From the NCBI GenBank assembly GCA_963721305.1, contig CAVRIR010000003.1, positions 930,001-994,000 on the forward strand: DNA of 64,000 nt, in the 5' to 3' direction. Position 1 is the first letter of the stretch. The number at the start of each line of letters is the position of its first letter. The stretch is from DATAES01 sp963721305. GTDB taxonomy: Bacteria; Actinomycetota; Acidimicrobiia; Acidimicrobiales; JACDCH01. Both the position numbers and the translations under genes were made by a program. Shown in pieces: positions 17,705-27,050 of this stretch. Under the pieces are notes generated by a model. That model saw nothing but the letters and a program-made list of their open reading frames with translations. It made no database searches and was not told the DNA's origin.

Positions 17705-17755
17705 AACTCCGGGGAGAAACGGGCGCCATCGCGCCCGTTTCCATCCAACATTCGC
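17705..17755 (-). repeat. 51-bp hairpin repeat, copy 2
   Basis: Minus-strand copy of the 51-bp element. It differs from copies 3 and 4 only at the first loop base (G instead of T). It lies 12 nt past the thrS stop and 25 nt before the HIT ATG, so it could attenuate or terminate read-through from thrS. Confidence 0.9.
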
Positions 17756-17767
17756 TCTGGAGCCGCG

Positions 17768-19729
17768 TCATACGCGGGCGGTGACGTCGGCGCGGAGGCG
17801 GTCGACGAAGGCGTCCACATGGACGTCGCGCTCGGGTCGCTCGGCGCCGCGCGCGTTGACACCGACGGTGCCGTGGTCGACGTCGTCGTCGCCGACCACG
17901 AGCACGTACGGCACCTTCTCGAGCTTCGCCTTGCGGATGCGTCCGCCCAGCGGCTCGTTCGCCTCCACGGAGTCGGCCCGGAAGCCTTCGGCCCGCAACC
18001 GATCGACGAGCCGAGTGGCGTACGCCTCGTGGTTGACACTGATGGGCAGCACGCGCGCCTGGACCGGCGCGAGCCACGCCGGGAACGCGCCGGCGTAGTG
18101 CTCGACGAGCACGCCGAAGAACCGCTCGATCGAGCCGAACAGGGCGCGGTGGATCATGATCGGACGGTGGCGTTCGTTGTCGGCGCCGATGTACGACAGG
18201 TCGAACCGCTGCGGCTCCTGGAAGTCGAGCTGGATCGTCGACATCTGCCACGTCCGCCCGATCGCGTCGCGCGCCTGCACCGAGATCTTCGGCCCGTAGA
18301 ACGCGCCGCCGCCCTCGTCCATCACCAGCTCGAGGTCCTTCGTCGACGCGGCTGCCCGCAGCGCCTCGGTCGCCTCCTCCCACTCGGCCTCGGTACCGAC
18401 GGCCTTGGCCTCGGGTCGCGTCGACAGCTCGAGGTAGAAGTCGTTGAGGCCGTAGTCGCTCAGCAGGTCGAGCACGAAGGTCAGGAGCGAGCCGAGCTCG
18501 CCGGCCATCTGCTCTTTCGCGCAGAAGATGTGCGCGTCGTCCTGCGTCATGCCGCGCACCCGCGTCAGGCCGTGGACCACGCCCGACTTCTCGTAGCGGT
18601 ACACCGAGCCGAACTCGAACAGCCGCACCGGCAGCTCGCGATACGACCGCAGGCGGCTGCGGTAGATCAGGATGTGGAACGGGCAGTTCATCGGCTTGAG
18701 GTAGTACCGCTGCCCTTCGTCGAGCTCCATCGGCGGGAACATCCCGTCCGCGAACCAGTCGAGGTGACCCGACGTCTCGAACAGTTCCTGCTTCGAGATG
18801 TGCGGTGTGTTCACGAAGTCGTACCCGGCGGCGATGTGGCGCTGGCGGGAGTAGTCCTCCATCAACATGCGCACGAGCCCGCCCTTGGGGTGGAAGACCG
18901 CGAGCCCCGAGCCGATCTCGTCCGGGAAGCTGAACAGGTCGAGCTCGACACCGAGCTTGCGGTGATCGCGCTTTGCCGCTTCCTCGAGCCGGTGCAGATG
19001 CGCGTCGAGATCGGCCTTGGTCGCCCAGGCCGTGCCGTAGATGCGTTGGAGCTGCGGGTTCTTCTCGTCGCCGCGCCAGTACGCGCCCGCGACGCGCATC
19101 AGCTTGAAGTGACCGAGATGGCGGCCGGTGTGCTCGACGTGGGGCCCCCGGCACAGGTCGATGAACCGCGGCGGGTTCTCGTAGGTGCGCACGAGCCCCG
19201 ACTCCGTCGCCGACATCGGATCAGTCGACGCGTCGGCGATGATCTCGAGCTTGTACTTGTGATCCTTGAAGATCGCGCGCGCCTTGTCAGCCTCGATCTC
19301 GTCGCGGACGAACGGTTGCTCTTCCTTCATGATCTCTCGCATGCGCGCTTCGATCCGCGGCAAGTCGTCCTCGGTGAAGTGCCGGCCGTCAGGCAGCTCG
19401 AAGTCGTAGTAGAAGCCGTCTTCGATCGGCGGGCCGATGCCGAACGTCGCACCAGGGAACAGGTCGAGCACCGCCTGCGCGAGCACGTGCGCGGTCGAGT
19501 GCCGGATCGTGTAGAGACCCCGGTCGTCGCGGTCGGTGACGATCGCGACCTCGTCACCGTCTTCGAGCGGCCACACGAGATCGCGCTCGGTGCCGTTGAC
19601 CTTGGCGATGACCGCCGCCTTGCGAAGGTTGCGGCCGATGCCGGCAGCCAGATCACCGGCGGTGGTCCCGGTGGCGACGCTTCGCGTCGAGCCATCGGGC
19701 AACCGGATCGTGATCTCTTCGCTGGCCAT
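17768..19729 (-). CDS. thrS: Threonyl-tRNA synthetase
   Basis: 653 aa, full length. Order: N-terminal TGS domain (ITIRLPDGSTRSVATG), editing domain with HSTAHVLAQAV (H77 and H81), then the class II core with motif 2 (FGSVYRYEKSGVVHGLTRVR) and motif 3 (ADNERHRPIMIHRALFGSIE). Zinc ligands are Cys in LKPMNCPFHILIY and His in later segments. The anticodon-binding domain ends the protein (PVQARVLPISVNHEAYA). It charges tRNA-Thr. It heads the block containing HIT and, further on, the PIM genes. Confidence 0.98.
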   Translation of the reverse strand: MASEEITIRLPDGSTRSVATGTTAGDLAAGIGRNLRKAAVIAKVNGTERDLVWPLEDGDEVAIVTDRDDRGLYTIRHSTAHVLAQAVLDLFPGATFGIGPPIEDGFYYDFELPDGRHFTEDDLPRIEARMREIMKEEQPFVRDEIEADKARAIFKDHKYKLEIIADASTDPMSATESGLVRTYENPPRFIDLCRGPHVEHTGRHLGHFKLMRVAGAYWRGDEKNPQLQRIYGTAWATKADLDAHLHRLEEAAKRDHRKLGVELDLFSFPDEIGSGLAVFHPKGGLVRMLMEDYSRQRHIAAGYDFVNTPHISKQELFETSGHLDWFADGMFPPMELDEGQRYYLKPMNCPFHILIYRSRLRSYRELPVRLFEFGSVYRYEKSGVVHGLTRVRGMTQDDAHIFCAKEQMAGELGSLLTFVLDLLSDYGLNDFYLELSTRPEAKAVGTEAEWEEATEALRAAASTKDLELVMDEGGGAFYGPKISVQARDAIGRTWQMSTIQLDFQEPQRFDLSYIGADNERHRPIMIHRALFGSIERFFGVLVEHYAGAFPAWLAPVQARVLPISVNHEAYATRLVDRLRAEGFRADSVEANEPLGGRIRKAKLEKVPYVLVVGDDDVDHGTVGVNARGAERPERDVHVDAFVDRLRADVTARV

Positions 19730-19738
19730 CTCTCGACG

Positions 19739-20567
19739 TTAGTGAGCGGCCGGCACCGCTCCTTGCCGATTCAGCACGTCCGCTGACGATCGTCGCACGG
19801 GCTTCGACTCGGGGACCGGCTCGTCGTCTCTCAGGTTGATCGACGGCATCGTGGCGACGTCGGCGGGTATCGCGTCCGGCTTCCTCGTCGCGTAGGTGTC
19901 GACGTACTCCTGCCCCGACAGGTTGCGGATCTCGAACATCACCTCGTCGGTGAGTTGGCGAAGCGTGATGTGTTCGTCGGCGCGGTCCTGATAGCGGGCG
20001 ACATCGATCGGACGGCCGAAGTGGATCGAGCACGCCTTGAACGGCTTCGGCACCTTCGCTTCCGGTGGCTGGATGTCGCGCATCCCTCGCAGCCCCACCG
20101 GGACCAGTGGCGCACCGGTGCGCAGCGCGAGCCGCGCGGGACCGGTGTGCCCCTTGTGCAGGACGCCGTCGCGCGAACGAGTGCCCTCGGGAAAGATGCC
20201 GAACAGCTCCCCCCGCTCGAGCACGCGCGTCGCGGCGTTCAGCGCGCGGTCGCTCGCACTACCGCCGGACCGGTCGAGGGGGATCATGCCGATCGCCGGG
20301 AAGAGGTACTTCGTCTTCCAGTCGTCCATGTACTCGGCCTTGCCGACGTACGTGATGCGCCGTGGCAACACCAACGGCAGGAACACCGAGTCGATGAACG
20401 ACGTGTGATTGGGGCACAGGATCGCGGGACCGTCGTCCGGCACGTGGTCGAGTCCCGTCGACCTGGACGCGCCAACCGAATCGCAGCACCGGTGTCAGCA
20501 TCGCCTTCGCGATGTGGAAGAACTGCCCGACGTTGACTTCGTCGTCGCGCTCGGGATCGCCAGCCAC
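19739..20567 (-). CDS. 1-acyl-sn-glycerol-3-phosphate acyltransferase-like (frameshifted)
   Basis: About 275 aa after correction. PlsC motifs are present: LCPNHTSFIDSVFLP (H-x4-D), FGIFPEGTRSRDG and VPVGLRGMRD. The first 37 residues (start MAGDPERDDEVNVGQFF, then LTPVLRFGWRVQV) are in another frame. Removing one base near 20453 joins RVQVDG directly to LDHVPDDGPAIL. The enzyme would acylate lysophosphatidate or a related lipid at the inner membrane face. It lies 9 nt upstream of thrS. Confidence 0.85.
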
Positions 20568-20624
20568 GTTCGGAGTCTTTCACCCAGAACGGCGTCGATG
20601 TAGACGCGATCGAGGCGATCTTCG

Positions 20625-21752
20625 TCAGGTCGCGAGGTCGACGCCGAGCAGCGCCGCCGCGGCGCCGACACCCTTTCCTGCGGCAGCCGCGCGGTCGATG
20701 GCGATGACAGCGCGTGGCGTGCCGAGGTCGTCGTCGAGCGCGGCGCGTACTTCATCAAGCGCGCCCTCGCCGGCGCCCGCGACGCGCCACCGTTCGAGAC
20801 GCTCGCCGGCGCGCGGCATGCGCGAGTCGTCCCATTCCCACGCCGTTCGGTAGTGGTTCTCGACGATCATCAGCCGTACGGCGGGCGCGTCCCACTGCTT
20901 GAGCAGGTCCGAGATGAAGACCAGGTTGCCGAGCGACTTGGACATCTTCTGTCCGTCCATCCGCACCATCGCCTGATGCATCCAGTGCCGCACGAAAGGC
21001 TCGCCGGTCGCGGCCTCGGACTGGGCTCGCTCGCATTCGTGGTGCGGGAAGATCAGGTCCGCTCCCCCGCCGTGCAGGTCGATGGTGGTGCCGAGCTCGC
21101 GCAACGCCAGCGCGGAGCACTCGATGTGCCAGCCCGGCCGGCCGGGCCCCCACAGCGACTCCCATGACGGCTCGTCGTCGAGCGACGGCTGCCAGAGCAC
21201 GAAGTCGAGCGGATTGCGCTTGTGGGGGTCGTCGACGTTGCCGCCCCGCTCGGCCGCGTACTCGAGCATCTCCTGCTGCGAGTAGTGCGAAATGCTGCCG
21301 AACTCGGGGAACGTCGAGATGTCGAAGTAGACCGAGCCGCCGGCGGTGTACGCATGCCCGCGGTCGAGCACCATGCCGATGAACCCGCGGATGTCGGGAA
21401 TGGCCGAGGTGGCGCGCGGCTCGCTCCAGCACGGCAGCACGTCGAGGGCGACCATGTCGGCGTCGAACCGGGCGGTCTCGGCCGCCGCGAGGTCGAGGTA
21501 GTGCACGCCGAGCGAGCGAGCCTTCTCGAGGATCGAGTCGTCCACGTCGGTCACGTTGCGCACGCACTTGGTGTCGTGTCCGAGATCGCGCAGGCGGCGC
21601 TGCAGCACGTCGTAGGTCACGTAGACCGCCGCGTGGCCGAGATGGGTGGCGTCGTACGGCGTGATGCCGCACGTGTACATGGTGACGACCGGGCCAGGCT
21701 CGAACGGCACGACCGCTTGGCGGGCGGTGTCGTAAAGACGCATCGGGCTCAC
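20625..21752 (-). CDS. mshC: L-cysteine:1D-myo-inosityl 2-amino-2-deoxy-alpha-D-glucopyranoside ligase (MshC)
   Basis: MshC adds cysteine to GlcN-Ins in mycothiol synthesis. The 375-aa protein is a CysRS paralog. MYTCGITPYDATHLGHAAVY carries the MshC-type HIGH variant (CysRS usually has CGPTVY), zinc ligands are in TCGIT, IECSALALRE and PHHECERAQSE, and KMSKSLGN is the class I loop. It lacks the long C-terminal anticodon domain expected of CysRS. MDMPI/DinB-fold genes elsewhere in the window fit a mycothiol-using host. The start is GTG 21752 or ATG 21743. A CysRS assignment is the main alternative. Confidence 0.85.
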   Translation of the reverse strand: MSPMRLYDTARQAVVPFEPGPVVTMYTCGITPYDATHLGHAAVYVTYDVLQRRLRDLGHDTKCVRNVTDVDDSILEKARSLGVHYLDLAAAETARFDADMVALDVLPCWSEPRATSAIPDIRGFIGMVLDRGHAYTAGGSVYFDISTFPEFGSISHYSQQEMLEYAAERGGNVDDPHKRNPLDFVLWQPSLDDEPSWESLWGPGRPGWHIECSALALRELGTTIDLHGGGADLIFPHHECERAQSEAATGEPFVRHWMHQAMVRMDGQKMSKSLGNLVFISDLLKQWDAPAVRLMIVENHYRTAWEWDDSRMPRAGERLERWRVAGAGEGALDEVRAALDDDLGTPRAVIAIDRAAAAGKGVGAAAALLGVDLAT

Positions 21753-21786
21753 GGTCGCCTGACTCCGGGACGCCTCACGCCAGGTC

Positions 21787-22461
21787 TCACTCCGGCGGAG
21801 GAGCCGACTCCGGGATGCCCGTGAACGTCACCGCCACCCGCGTCTTGTAGTGCACGTTGAGCTGGAGCAGCACCGCGGTGAACGACTCGATCGGCGTTGC
21901 CAACGACAGACCGCCCGCGTCGAGGGGCCGCATGTTCGGGATCTTGGAGACGATCTCGGCGGTGGCGTCGGTGGCGCGGCGGTGATCCGAGCAGATGAGC
22001 ACGTCGCTCACGATCGGATGGTCGAGGTCGCCCAGCTCCTTGGCGGGAACGTGGTGGAAGGCCGCCGCCACCTGGCAGTGCGGCACGGCGGCCTGCACGC
22101 TCGCGGCCACCGAACCGCGGGGCGGCACCAGCGGCTGGAACTCCTTGCCGATCCGCGTGAGGGCGTTGGCCATGGAGATCACGACCTTGCCCCGCAGCAG
22201 GTGCTCGACCGATGTGGCGGTCTGCGTCGCGCCGTCCCACGGTGTGGCGATCACCACGAGATCGGTGTCGGCGGCCGTCTCGTTGTCGCCGGCGGCGATC
22301 ACGAGGCGGCGCTCGCGCCACTGTTCGTGGAGCTCGTCGACCTTCTCCATCGCCCGATACTTCGACCGCGACCCGATCACGACGTCGAAACCGGCGACGG
22401 CGAGACGGCAAGCGAGGGCGCTACCGGCTGGCCCGGTGCCCCCCAGGATTCCAATCCGCAC
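21787..22461 (-). CDS. npdG: F420H2:NADP+ oxidoreductase
   Basis: 224 aa. The N-terminal Rossmann motif GILGGTGPAGSALACRLA and the NADP-phosphate contact IGSRSKYRA are typical of Fno/NpdG, which moves hydride between coenzyme F420 and NADP. FHHVPAKEL and ICSDHRRATDA match the F420-binding part. The GTG start is 6 nt after a TAATCT box, so the transcript is probably leaderless. It is divergent from fabI across about 60 bp. It implies that the host makes F420. Confidence 0.93.
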   Translation of the reverse strand: MRIGILGGTGPAGSALACRLAVAGFDVVIGSRSKYRAMEKVDELHEQWRERRLVIAAGDNETAADTDLVVIATPWDGATQTATSVEHLLRGKVVISMANALTRIGKEFQPLVPPRGSVAASVQAAVPHCQVAAAFHHVPAKELGDLDHPIVSDVLICSDHRRATDATAEIVSKIPNMRPLDAGGLSLATPIESFTAVLLQLNVHYKTRVAVTFTGIPESAPPPE

Positions 22462-22467
22462 CGGATC

Positions 22468-22473
22468 AGATTA
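22468..22473 (-). promoter_or_regulatory. Candidate leaderless -10 box for npdG
   Basis: TAATCT is a near-consensus -10 hexamer 6 nt before the npdG GTG, with no room for a ribosome-binding site between them. Confidence 0.6.
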
Positions 22474-22520
22474 GGGGGAAGGCCGTAACGTCCTGCCATT
22501 CGGAACGAGTCGGAGGCTCA

Positions 22521-23294
22521 ATGGGACTGCTCGATGGCAAGCGCATCCTCGTCACCGGGGTGCTGACCGACGACTCGCTGGCGTTCGCCGTCGCCCGCAT
22601 CGCCCAGGAACAGGGAGCCGAGGTCGTCCTCACCGGCGCCGGGCGCGGGATGGGACTGACCACGCGGGTCGCCCGCCGACTGCCCACCGAGCCCGAGGTG
22701 CTCGAGCTCGACGTGACGGTGCCGGAGCAGGCGGACGGGGTGCGCGAGCGGCTCGCCGAGAAGTGGGGGGCGGTCGACGGCGCGCTGCACGCGATCGGGT
22801 TCGCGCCGCCCTCTTGTCTCGGCGGCGGGTTCCTGGAGGCGCCGTGGGAGGACGTGTCGATCGCGCTGCAGATCTCGGCCTACTCGTTGAAGACGCTGGC
22901 AGGGGTGGTCGTACCCCTGATGGAGGACGGTGGGTCGATCGTCGGGCTCGATTTCGACAACAGCACCCAGGCCTGGCCCGCGTACGACTGGATGGGCGTG
23001 GCGAAAGCCGCGCTCGAATCCTGCTCGCGCTACCTCGCGAAGGAACTCGGGCCGCGCGGCATCCGGGTCAACCTCGTCGCTGCCGGACCTATCAAGACCG
23101 TCGCCGCCCGCTCGATCTCCGGGTTCTCGAGGTTCGAGGACGTGTGGGACGACCGCGCGCCGCTCGGTTGGAACGTCAAGGGCGACCACGAAGCGGTCGG
23201 CCGCGCCTGCGTCGCCCTCCTGTCGGACTGGTTCCCGAAGACCACCGGCGAGCTCATCCACGTCGACGGCGGCTTCCACGCCGTCGGCGCGTGA
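22521..23294 (+). CDS. fabI: Enoyl-[acyl-carrier-protein] reductase, FabI/InhA type
   Basis: 257 aa from ATG 22521, with GGAGG 5 nt upstream fixing the start. It performs the last reduction in type II fatty-acid elongation with NADH. MGLLDGKRILVTGVLTDDSL is the InhA/FabI N terminus, ALHAIGFAPPSCLGG covers the nucleotide loop, and the Tyr-x(6)-Lys catalytic pair is in YDWMGVAKAALESCSRYLAK. The tail GELIHVDGGFHAVGA is characteristic. Sequence style is InhA-like. Repeat copy 3 begins 7 nt after the stop. Confidence 0.95.
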   Translation: MGLLDGKRILVTGVLTDDSLAFAVARIAQEQGAEVVLTGAGRGMGLTTRVARRLPTEPEVLELDVTVPEQADGVRERLAEKWGAVDGALHAIGFAPPSCLGGGFLEAPWEDVSIALQISAYSLKTLAGVVVPLMEDGGSIVGLDFDNSTQAWPAYDWMGVAKAALESCSRYLAKELGPRGIRVNLVAAGPIKTVAARSISGFSRFEDVWDDRAPLGWNVKGDHEAVGRACVALLSDWFPKTTGELIHVDGGFHAVGA

Positions 23295-23301
23295 CTCGCC
23301 A

Positions 23302-23352
23302 GCGAATGTTGGATGGAAACGGGCGCTATGGCGCCCGTTTCTCCCCGGAGTT
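23302..23352 (+). repeat. 51-bp hairpin repeat, copy 3
   Basis: Identical to copy 4. It lies between convergent fabI and a DUF6285-like gene, and its stem-loop includes the stop codon (TAG 23328-23326, minus strand) of the latter. Confidence 0.92.
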
Positions 23353-23692
23353 GGCGCCGTACTTGGGGTTCGCGATCGGTGAGCTTGTCGTCGACGCCAG
23401 CCTTGACGGCAGCCTTGACCTCGTCGTAACGGTCGTCGAGGTCGCCGCGGCGGATCGCGGCGGCGAGCTCCGCGTCGTCGTCGAAGCCGAGCGCGTGCAG
23501 GCGCTCGAGGTGCGTGGCCTCCTGTTGCGGGCCGAGCTCGAGCTCGCGCTGCACCATGTTGAGGACGTTCACCGCGACGCGGGTGTGGAACTGCACCCTT
23601 CCCTCCGTCGCCGACATGACGTCGCGCTCGAGGAACTCGCGCACTGCCTCGACCAGCTCGGCCGCGGTCGGGCGATCGTGGGGCGCGGTCAC
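23326..23692 (-). CDS. DUF6285-like small protein (frameshift at 3' end)
   Basis: About 121 aa from GTG 23692, which overlaps the phosphotransferase stop by GTGA. TAAELVEAVREFLERDVMS and VAVNVLNMVQRELELGP match a small helical protein that I recall beside APH-type phosphotransferases (DUF6285, from memory). The last codons shift frame: removing one base near 23377 gives DDKLTIANPKYGANSGEKRAP and a TAG inside repeat copy 3. Without correction the frame runs on antisense to fabI. The function is unknown. Confidence 0.7.
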
Positions 23693-24651
23693 GGCAGCAG
23701 CTCCAACAGGTCGTGCTCGTTCTCGCACACACGGCGGCCGATGGCGGCCAGCTCGACCGAGCGGCTGAAGCCCAGCAGGTGGGATGACGCCTGCATGATG
23801 CAGATGACGCCCCACTTCAACGTGCCGAAGGTCTCCCACCAGCGCACGACGTCGGGATCGACTTCCGTCCCCGACGCCGACGAGTAGGCATCGAACAGGT
23901 CCTCATAGTCACCGACCCCACCCACCGGCTTCGACGCCCCGAACCGCCACGCCCGGACGCACAGCCAGCCGAGGTCCTCGAGCGGGTCACCGATGTGCGC
24001 GATCTCCCAGTCGAGCACGGCGCGCAAGCCGTCCGTGCCGACGATGAGGTTGCCGAGGCGGAAGTCGCCGTGCACGACGGTCGTGCGCTCGGGCGGTGGA
24101 CGATTCTGGTCGAGCCAGCGCAGGCCGAGCTCGATCGCGGGATGGGGCTCGCCAAGGGTGTCGAGGATGGACCGGTACTGGTCGACCGGGTCGTGCTGCT
24201 CGAGTCCCGGCGCAGCATCCACGGGGATCCGATGGATCGCGGCGAGCGCTTCACCGAGCTGGCCGGCGAGCTTCGACCGTGCTGCGGCGTACTCGTCGTC
24301 GCGGAGGATCTTGCGCGCGATCGTCTCGCCCTCGACGCGGCGGGTGACGAGGAACGCGGCGCCGAGCGGCGAATCCCGATCGCCCGAGACGATCAGCTCG
24401 GGCACCGGTACGCCGCCCTTCCATGCTTCGCGCAGCAGGGCCGCTTCCATCTCGATGCCGCCGCCCGAGGTCATCCTCGCTCCGGGCCGCTGGCGTTGCA
24501 GCACCATCGGCTCGCGTTCGCCCCCGCGGCGCACGGCGTCGAAGGCATACGTCTCCCGCGACGCGCCGCCCGACAAGCGGACGAGCCCCTCGACGTCACA
24601 CCCCAGCACCACGGCAAGACCGTCGGCCACCGGTGTTTCTGCGTGATCCAT
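23689..24651 (-). CDS. APH-family phosphotransferase
   Basis: 320 aa from ATG 24651; GTG 24663 is also possible. Kinase-like fold: LSGGASRETYAFD is the glycine-rich region, HGDFRLGNLIV the catalytic loop, VLDWEIAHIGDPLEDLGWL the metal-binding Asp segment. This subgroup is usually annotated near acyl-CoA dehydrogenases (ACAD10-like) and is not a typical aminoglycoside kinase; the substrate is unknown. It overlaps the DUF6285-like gene, its usual companion. Confidence 0.85.
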   Translation of the reverse strand: MDHAETPVADGLAVVLGCDVEGLVRLSGGASRETYAFDAVRRGGEREPMVLQRQRPGARMTSGGGIEMEAALLREAWKGGVPVPELIVSGDRDSPLGAAFLVTRRVEGETIARKILRDDEYAAARSKLAGQLGEALAAIHRIPVDAAPGLEQHDPVDQYRSILDTLGEPHPAIELGLRWLDQNRPPPERTTVVHGDFRLGNLIVGTDGLRAVLDWEIAHIGDPLEDLGWLCVRAWRFGASKPVGGVGDYEDLFDAYSSASGTEVDPDVVRWWETFGTLKWGVICIMQASSHLLGFSRSVELAAIGRRVCENEHDLLELLP

Positions 24652-24673
24652 GGACTCCGTCACCGCGGCGTCG

Positions 24674-25735
24674 TCACGGTGTCTCGCTGCCATTCGGGTT
24701 GCGATCGCTCTCGTCCTGGATGTCGCCCACGAGGTCCTCGAGCACGTCTTCGAGCGTCGCCAGCCCGACCACCTTGCGCGACCCGTCGACCACGACGCCG
24801 AGGTGCGTCCGCGACGCGCGCATGGCCACGAGCACCTCGTCCAGCGGGCGATGCTCGGGGAGGACGAGGACCTCGCGGATCCGAGCCAGGGGCAACGGCC
24901 GGTTGCGCGCCTCTGACGGGACCGTGAGCAGATCCTTCGCATGGACGAACCCGACGATGTCGTCGAGATCGCGTCCGGCCACGAGCAGACGTGAATGCCC
25001 GCTCGCCACGACCTGCTCCTCGGCGTCCGCGACCGAGATCCTCCGCGACACCCACGTGATGTCACCGCGAGGAAGCATCACGTCGCGCACTGGACGCTCG
25101 CCGAAGTCCAGCGCGCCGGACAGCAGATCGTGCGCCGTCTCTTCGATCAGACCCTCTTCGTGCGACTCCGCGAGCATCCGGCTGATCTCGTCGACGGTGT
25201 GGTTGCTCATCAGCTCGGCGCGCGGCTCGACGCCGAGTGCACGTGTCCCTGCGTTGCCGAGGGCCAGCACCACGCGGATCACCGGACGGAACACGATCAC
25301 GAAACCCCGACTGAAGATCGACAGGCGCAACAACGTGCGTTCGGGATCGCCGAGCGCGAGGTACCGGGGCACGATCTCCCCGAACACCATGTGCAGGAAG
25401 GCGACGATGGCGAGGCCGACGACGACGCCGAGCACCGCGGCGACGCCGTCCGGCACGCCGAAGGGCGAAAGCAGGCTCTCGATCGCCTGCACCACGGACG
25501 GCTCGGCCACCGCGCCCAGTCCGAGCGAGCACATCGTGATGCCGAGCTGGAACGACGCCAGCTGCAACGGAAGATCGGTCGCGGACTGCAGCGCGAACCG
25601 GGCGCGCATGTCGCCTTCCCGCGCCATCGTCTCGAGCCGGGTGCGCCGGCTCGCGACCAACGAGAACTCGATGGCCACGAACACGCCGTTGAGCGCGAGC
25701 AGCACGAGCGCGACGAGCAGGAACCAGAGGATCAC
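24674..25735 (-). CDS. CNNM/DUF21 transmembrane protein with CBS pair
   Basis: 353 aa from GTG 25735, overlapping the upstream paralog's stop by GTGA. The N-terminal DUF21 domain has three to four helices (LVALVLLALNGVFVAIEFSL first, GVVVGLAIVAFLHMVFGEIV later) and is followed by two CBS motifs (PRGDITWVSRRISVADAEEQ onward). It ends right after the CBS pair (VLEDLVGDIQDESD) and lacks the CorC_HlyC domain its neighbour has. CNNM proteins are linked to Mg2+ export or sensing. Confidence 0.87.
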   Translation of the reverse strand: MILWFLLVALVLLALNGVFVAIEFSLVASRRTRLETMAREGDMRARFALQSATDLPLQLASFQLGITMCSLGLGAVAEPSVVQAIESLLSPFGVPDGVAAVLGVVVGLAIVAFLHMVFGEIVPRYLALGDPERTLLRLSIFSRGFVIVFRPVIRVVLALGNAGTRALGVEPRAELMSNHTVDEISRMLAESHEEGLIEETAHDLLSGALDFGERPVRDVMLPRGDITWVSRRISVADAEEQVVASGHSRLLVAGRDLDDIVGFVHAKDLLTVPSEARNRPLPLARIREVLVLPEHRPLDEVLVAMRASRTHLGVVVDGSRKVVGLATLEDVLEDLVGDIQDESDRNPNGSETP

Positions 25736-27034
25736 TGCTTGACCCCCTCGTTCGCCCCGACGGTCGTGTTCGCGCCACCGTTGCTCGTTCGATCGGGCGC
25801 TGTCAGCCGCACGAGGGCGATGCGGCGGCGATCCATCTCCACGACGTCGATCAGCCAGCCGTCGTAGCTGAAGCGATCGCCGACGTCGGGGATCCGTCCG
25901 AGCCGATCGAGGACGAAGCCCGCGAGCGTCTCGTACTCGCCTTCCGGGACATCGAACCCGCAGGCGTCGCGGACCTCGTCGGGGTGCATGGTGCCGGGCA
26001 GCTCGTACGTGCCGGTCGGCAGGACTCGTGTGAGCGCCGCCGCGGCACGGTCGTACTCGTCGTCGATCTCGCCGACGATCTCCTCGACCACGTCCTCGAG
26101 CGTGATGATCCCGGCGGTCCCGCCGTACTCGTCGACCACTATCGCGAGGTGGCCGCCGGCTCGCAGCTCGCGGAGCAACGAGCTCAGCTCTCGCGTCTCG
26201 GGGACGAAGAAGGGTTCGTGCATCACCGACGCGACCGTGGCGGTCGCCCGATCCTCGAACGGCACTCGGTACGCATCCTTCACGTGCACGACACCGACGA
26301 CGTCGTCCAGATCGGTGCCGCACACCGGGAAGCGGCTGAACCCGGTGGCGACCGACAGCGACACGAGCTCGGGCACAGTCGTCTCCGGCGTCGTGAACTG
26401 CACCTGGACCCGCGACACGAGCGCGTCCGCCGCCGTCTTGTCGTTGAACCGCAGCGTGCGGGTCAGCAGCCTGAGCGCATCCGCGTCGATCGTGCCCTCT
26501 TCGCTCGACGACCGGAAGAGCAGCTCGTACTCGTCGAGCCCGCGCACTGCCGCCAGCTCCTCCTGGGGCTCGATACCGAGCTTGCGCACGGTCGCGTTCG
26601 CCGTCTGGTTCACGAATCGGAGGAGAGGCTCGAACGCGGTCGCGAACCACGTGACCGGGCGGGCGAGCGCGAACGCGACGCCGGCCGACCGGGCAATCGC
26701 GAGGTTCTTCGGGATGAGCTCGCTGAGCACCATGGATCCGATGGTCACGAGCACGAGCGCGAGCACGATCGAGACGCCGCGTCCGAAGAGCGGTTCGAAC
26801 AACGAGGTGACCGCCGGTTCGGCGATGAAGCCGAGCAGACAGCGACGTGACGGTGACGCCGAGCTGCGTCGCAGACAGGTAGAACGCGAGCCGGTGGACG
26901 ATCCGCTCGACAAGTCGCGCCCCTGGCCGACCGCGCGCGGACGCCGCCTCGACGCGCGCCCGGTCGACCGCGACGAAGCTGAACTCGGCCGCGACGAACA
27001 CGCCGTTGGCGAACAAGAGAACCAGGACGGCCAC
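25732..27034 (-). CDS. CNNM/DUF21-CBS-CorC_HlyC protein (frameshifted)
   Basis: About 433 aa after correction. The first DUF21 helices (VLVLLFANGVFVAAEFSFVA, FYLSATQLGVTVTSL) are in one frame and the rest (LLGFIAEPAVTSLFEPLFG onward) in another; one extra base near 26839 accounts for it. Two CBS motifs follow (FPVCGTDLDDVVGVVHVKDA, HLAIVVDEYGGTAGIITLED) and a C-terminal CorC_HlyC domain (YETLAGFVLDRLGRIPDVGD). It is paired with the shorter paralog downstream. The start is GTG 27034, just after an in-frame TAG. An inverted repeat lies upstream. Confidence 0.85.
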
Positions 27035-27050
27035 CAGGCCGAGCGCGGTA

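Noticed and set aside
17648..19786. A 712-codon open frame antisense to thrS
   Set aside because: Shadow of the GC-rich thrS codons. The predicted protein is compositionally biased (R/D/E/V/L) without domains, while thrS is full length with all motifs.
20625..21752. Cysteinyl-tRNA synthetase
   Set aside because: Active-site CGITPYDATHLGHA and the short length without an anticodon domain fit MshC better. Kept as an alternative in the feature entry.
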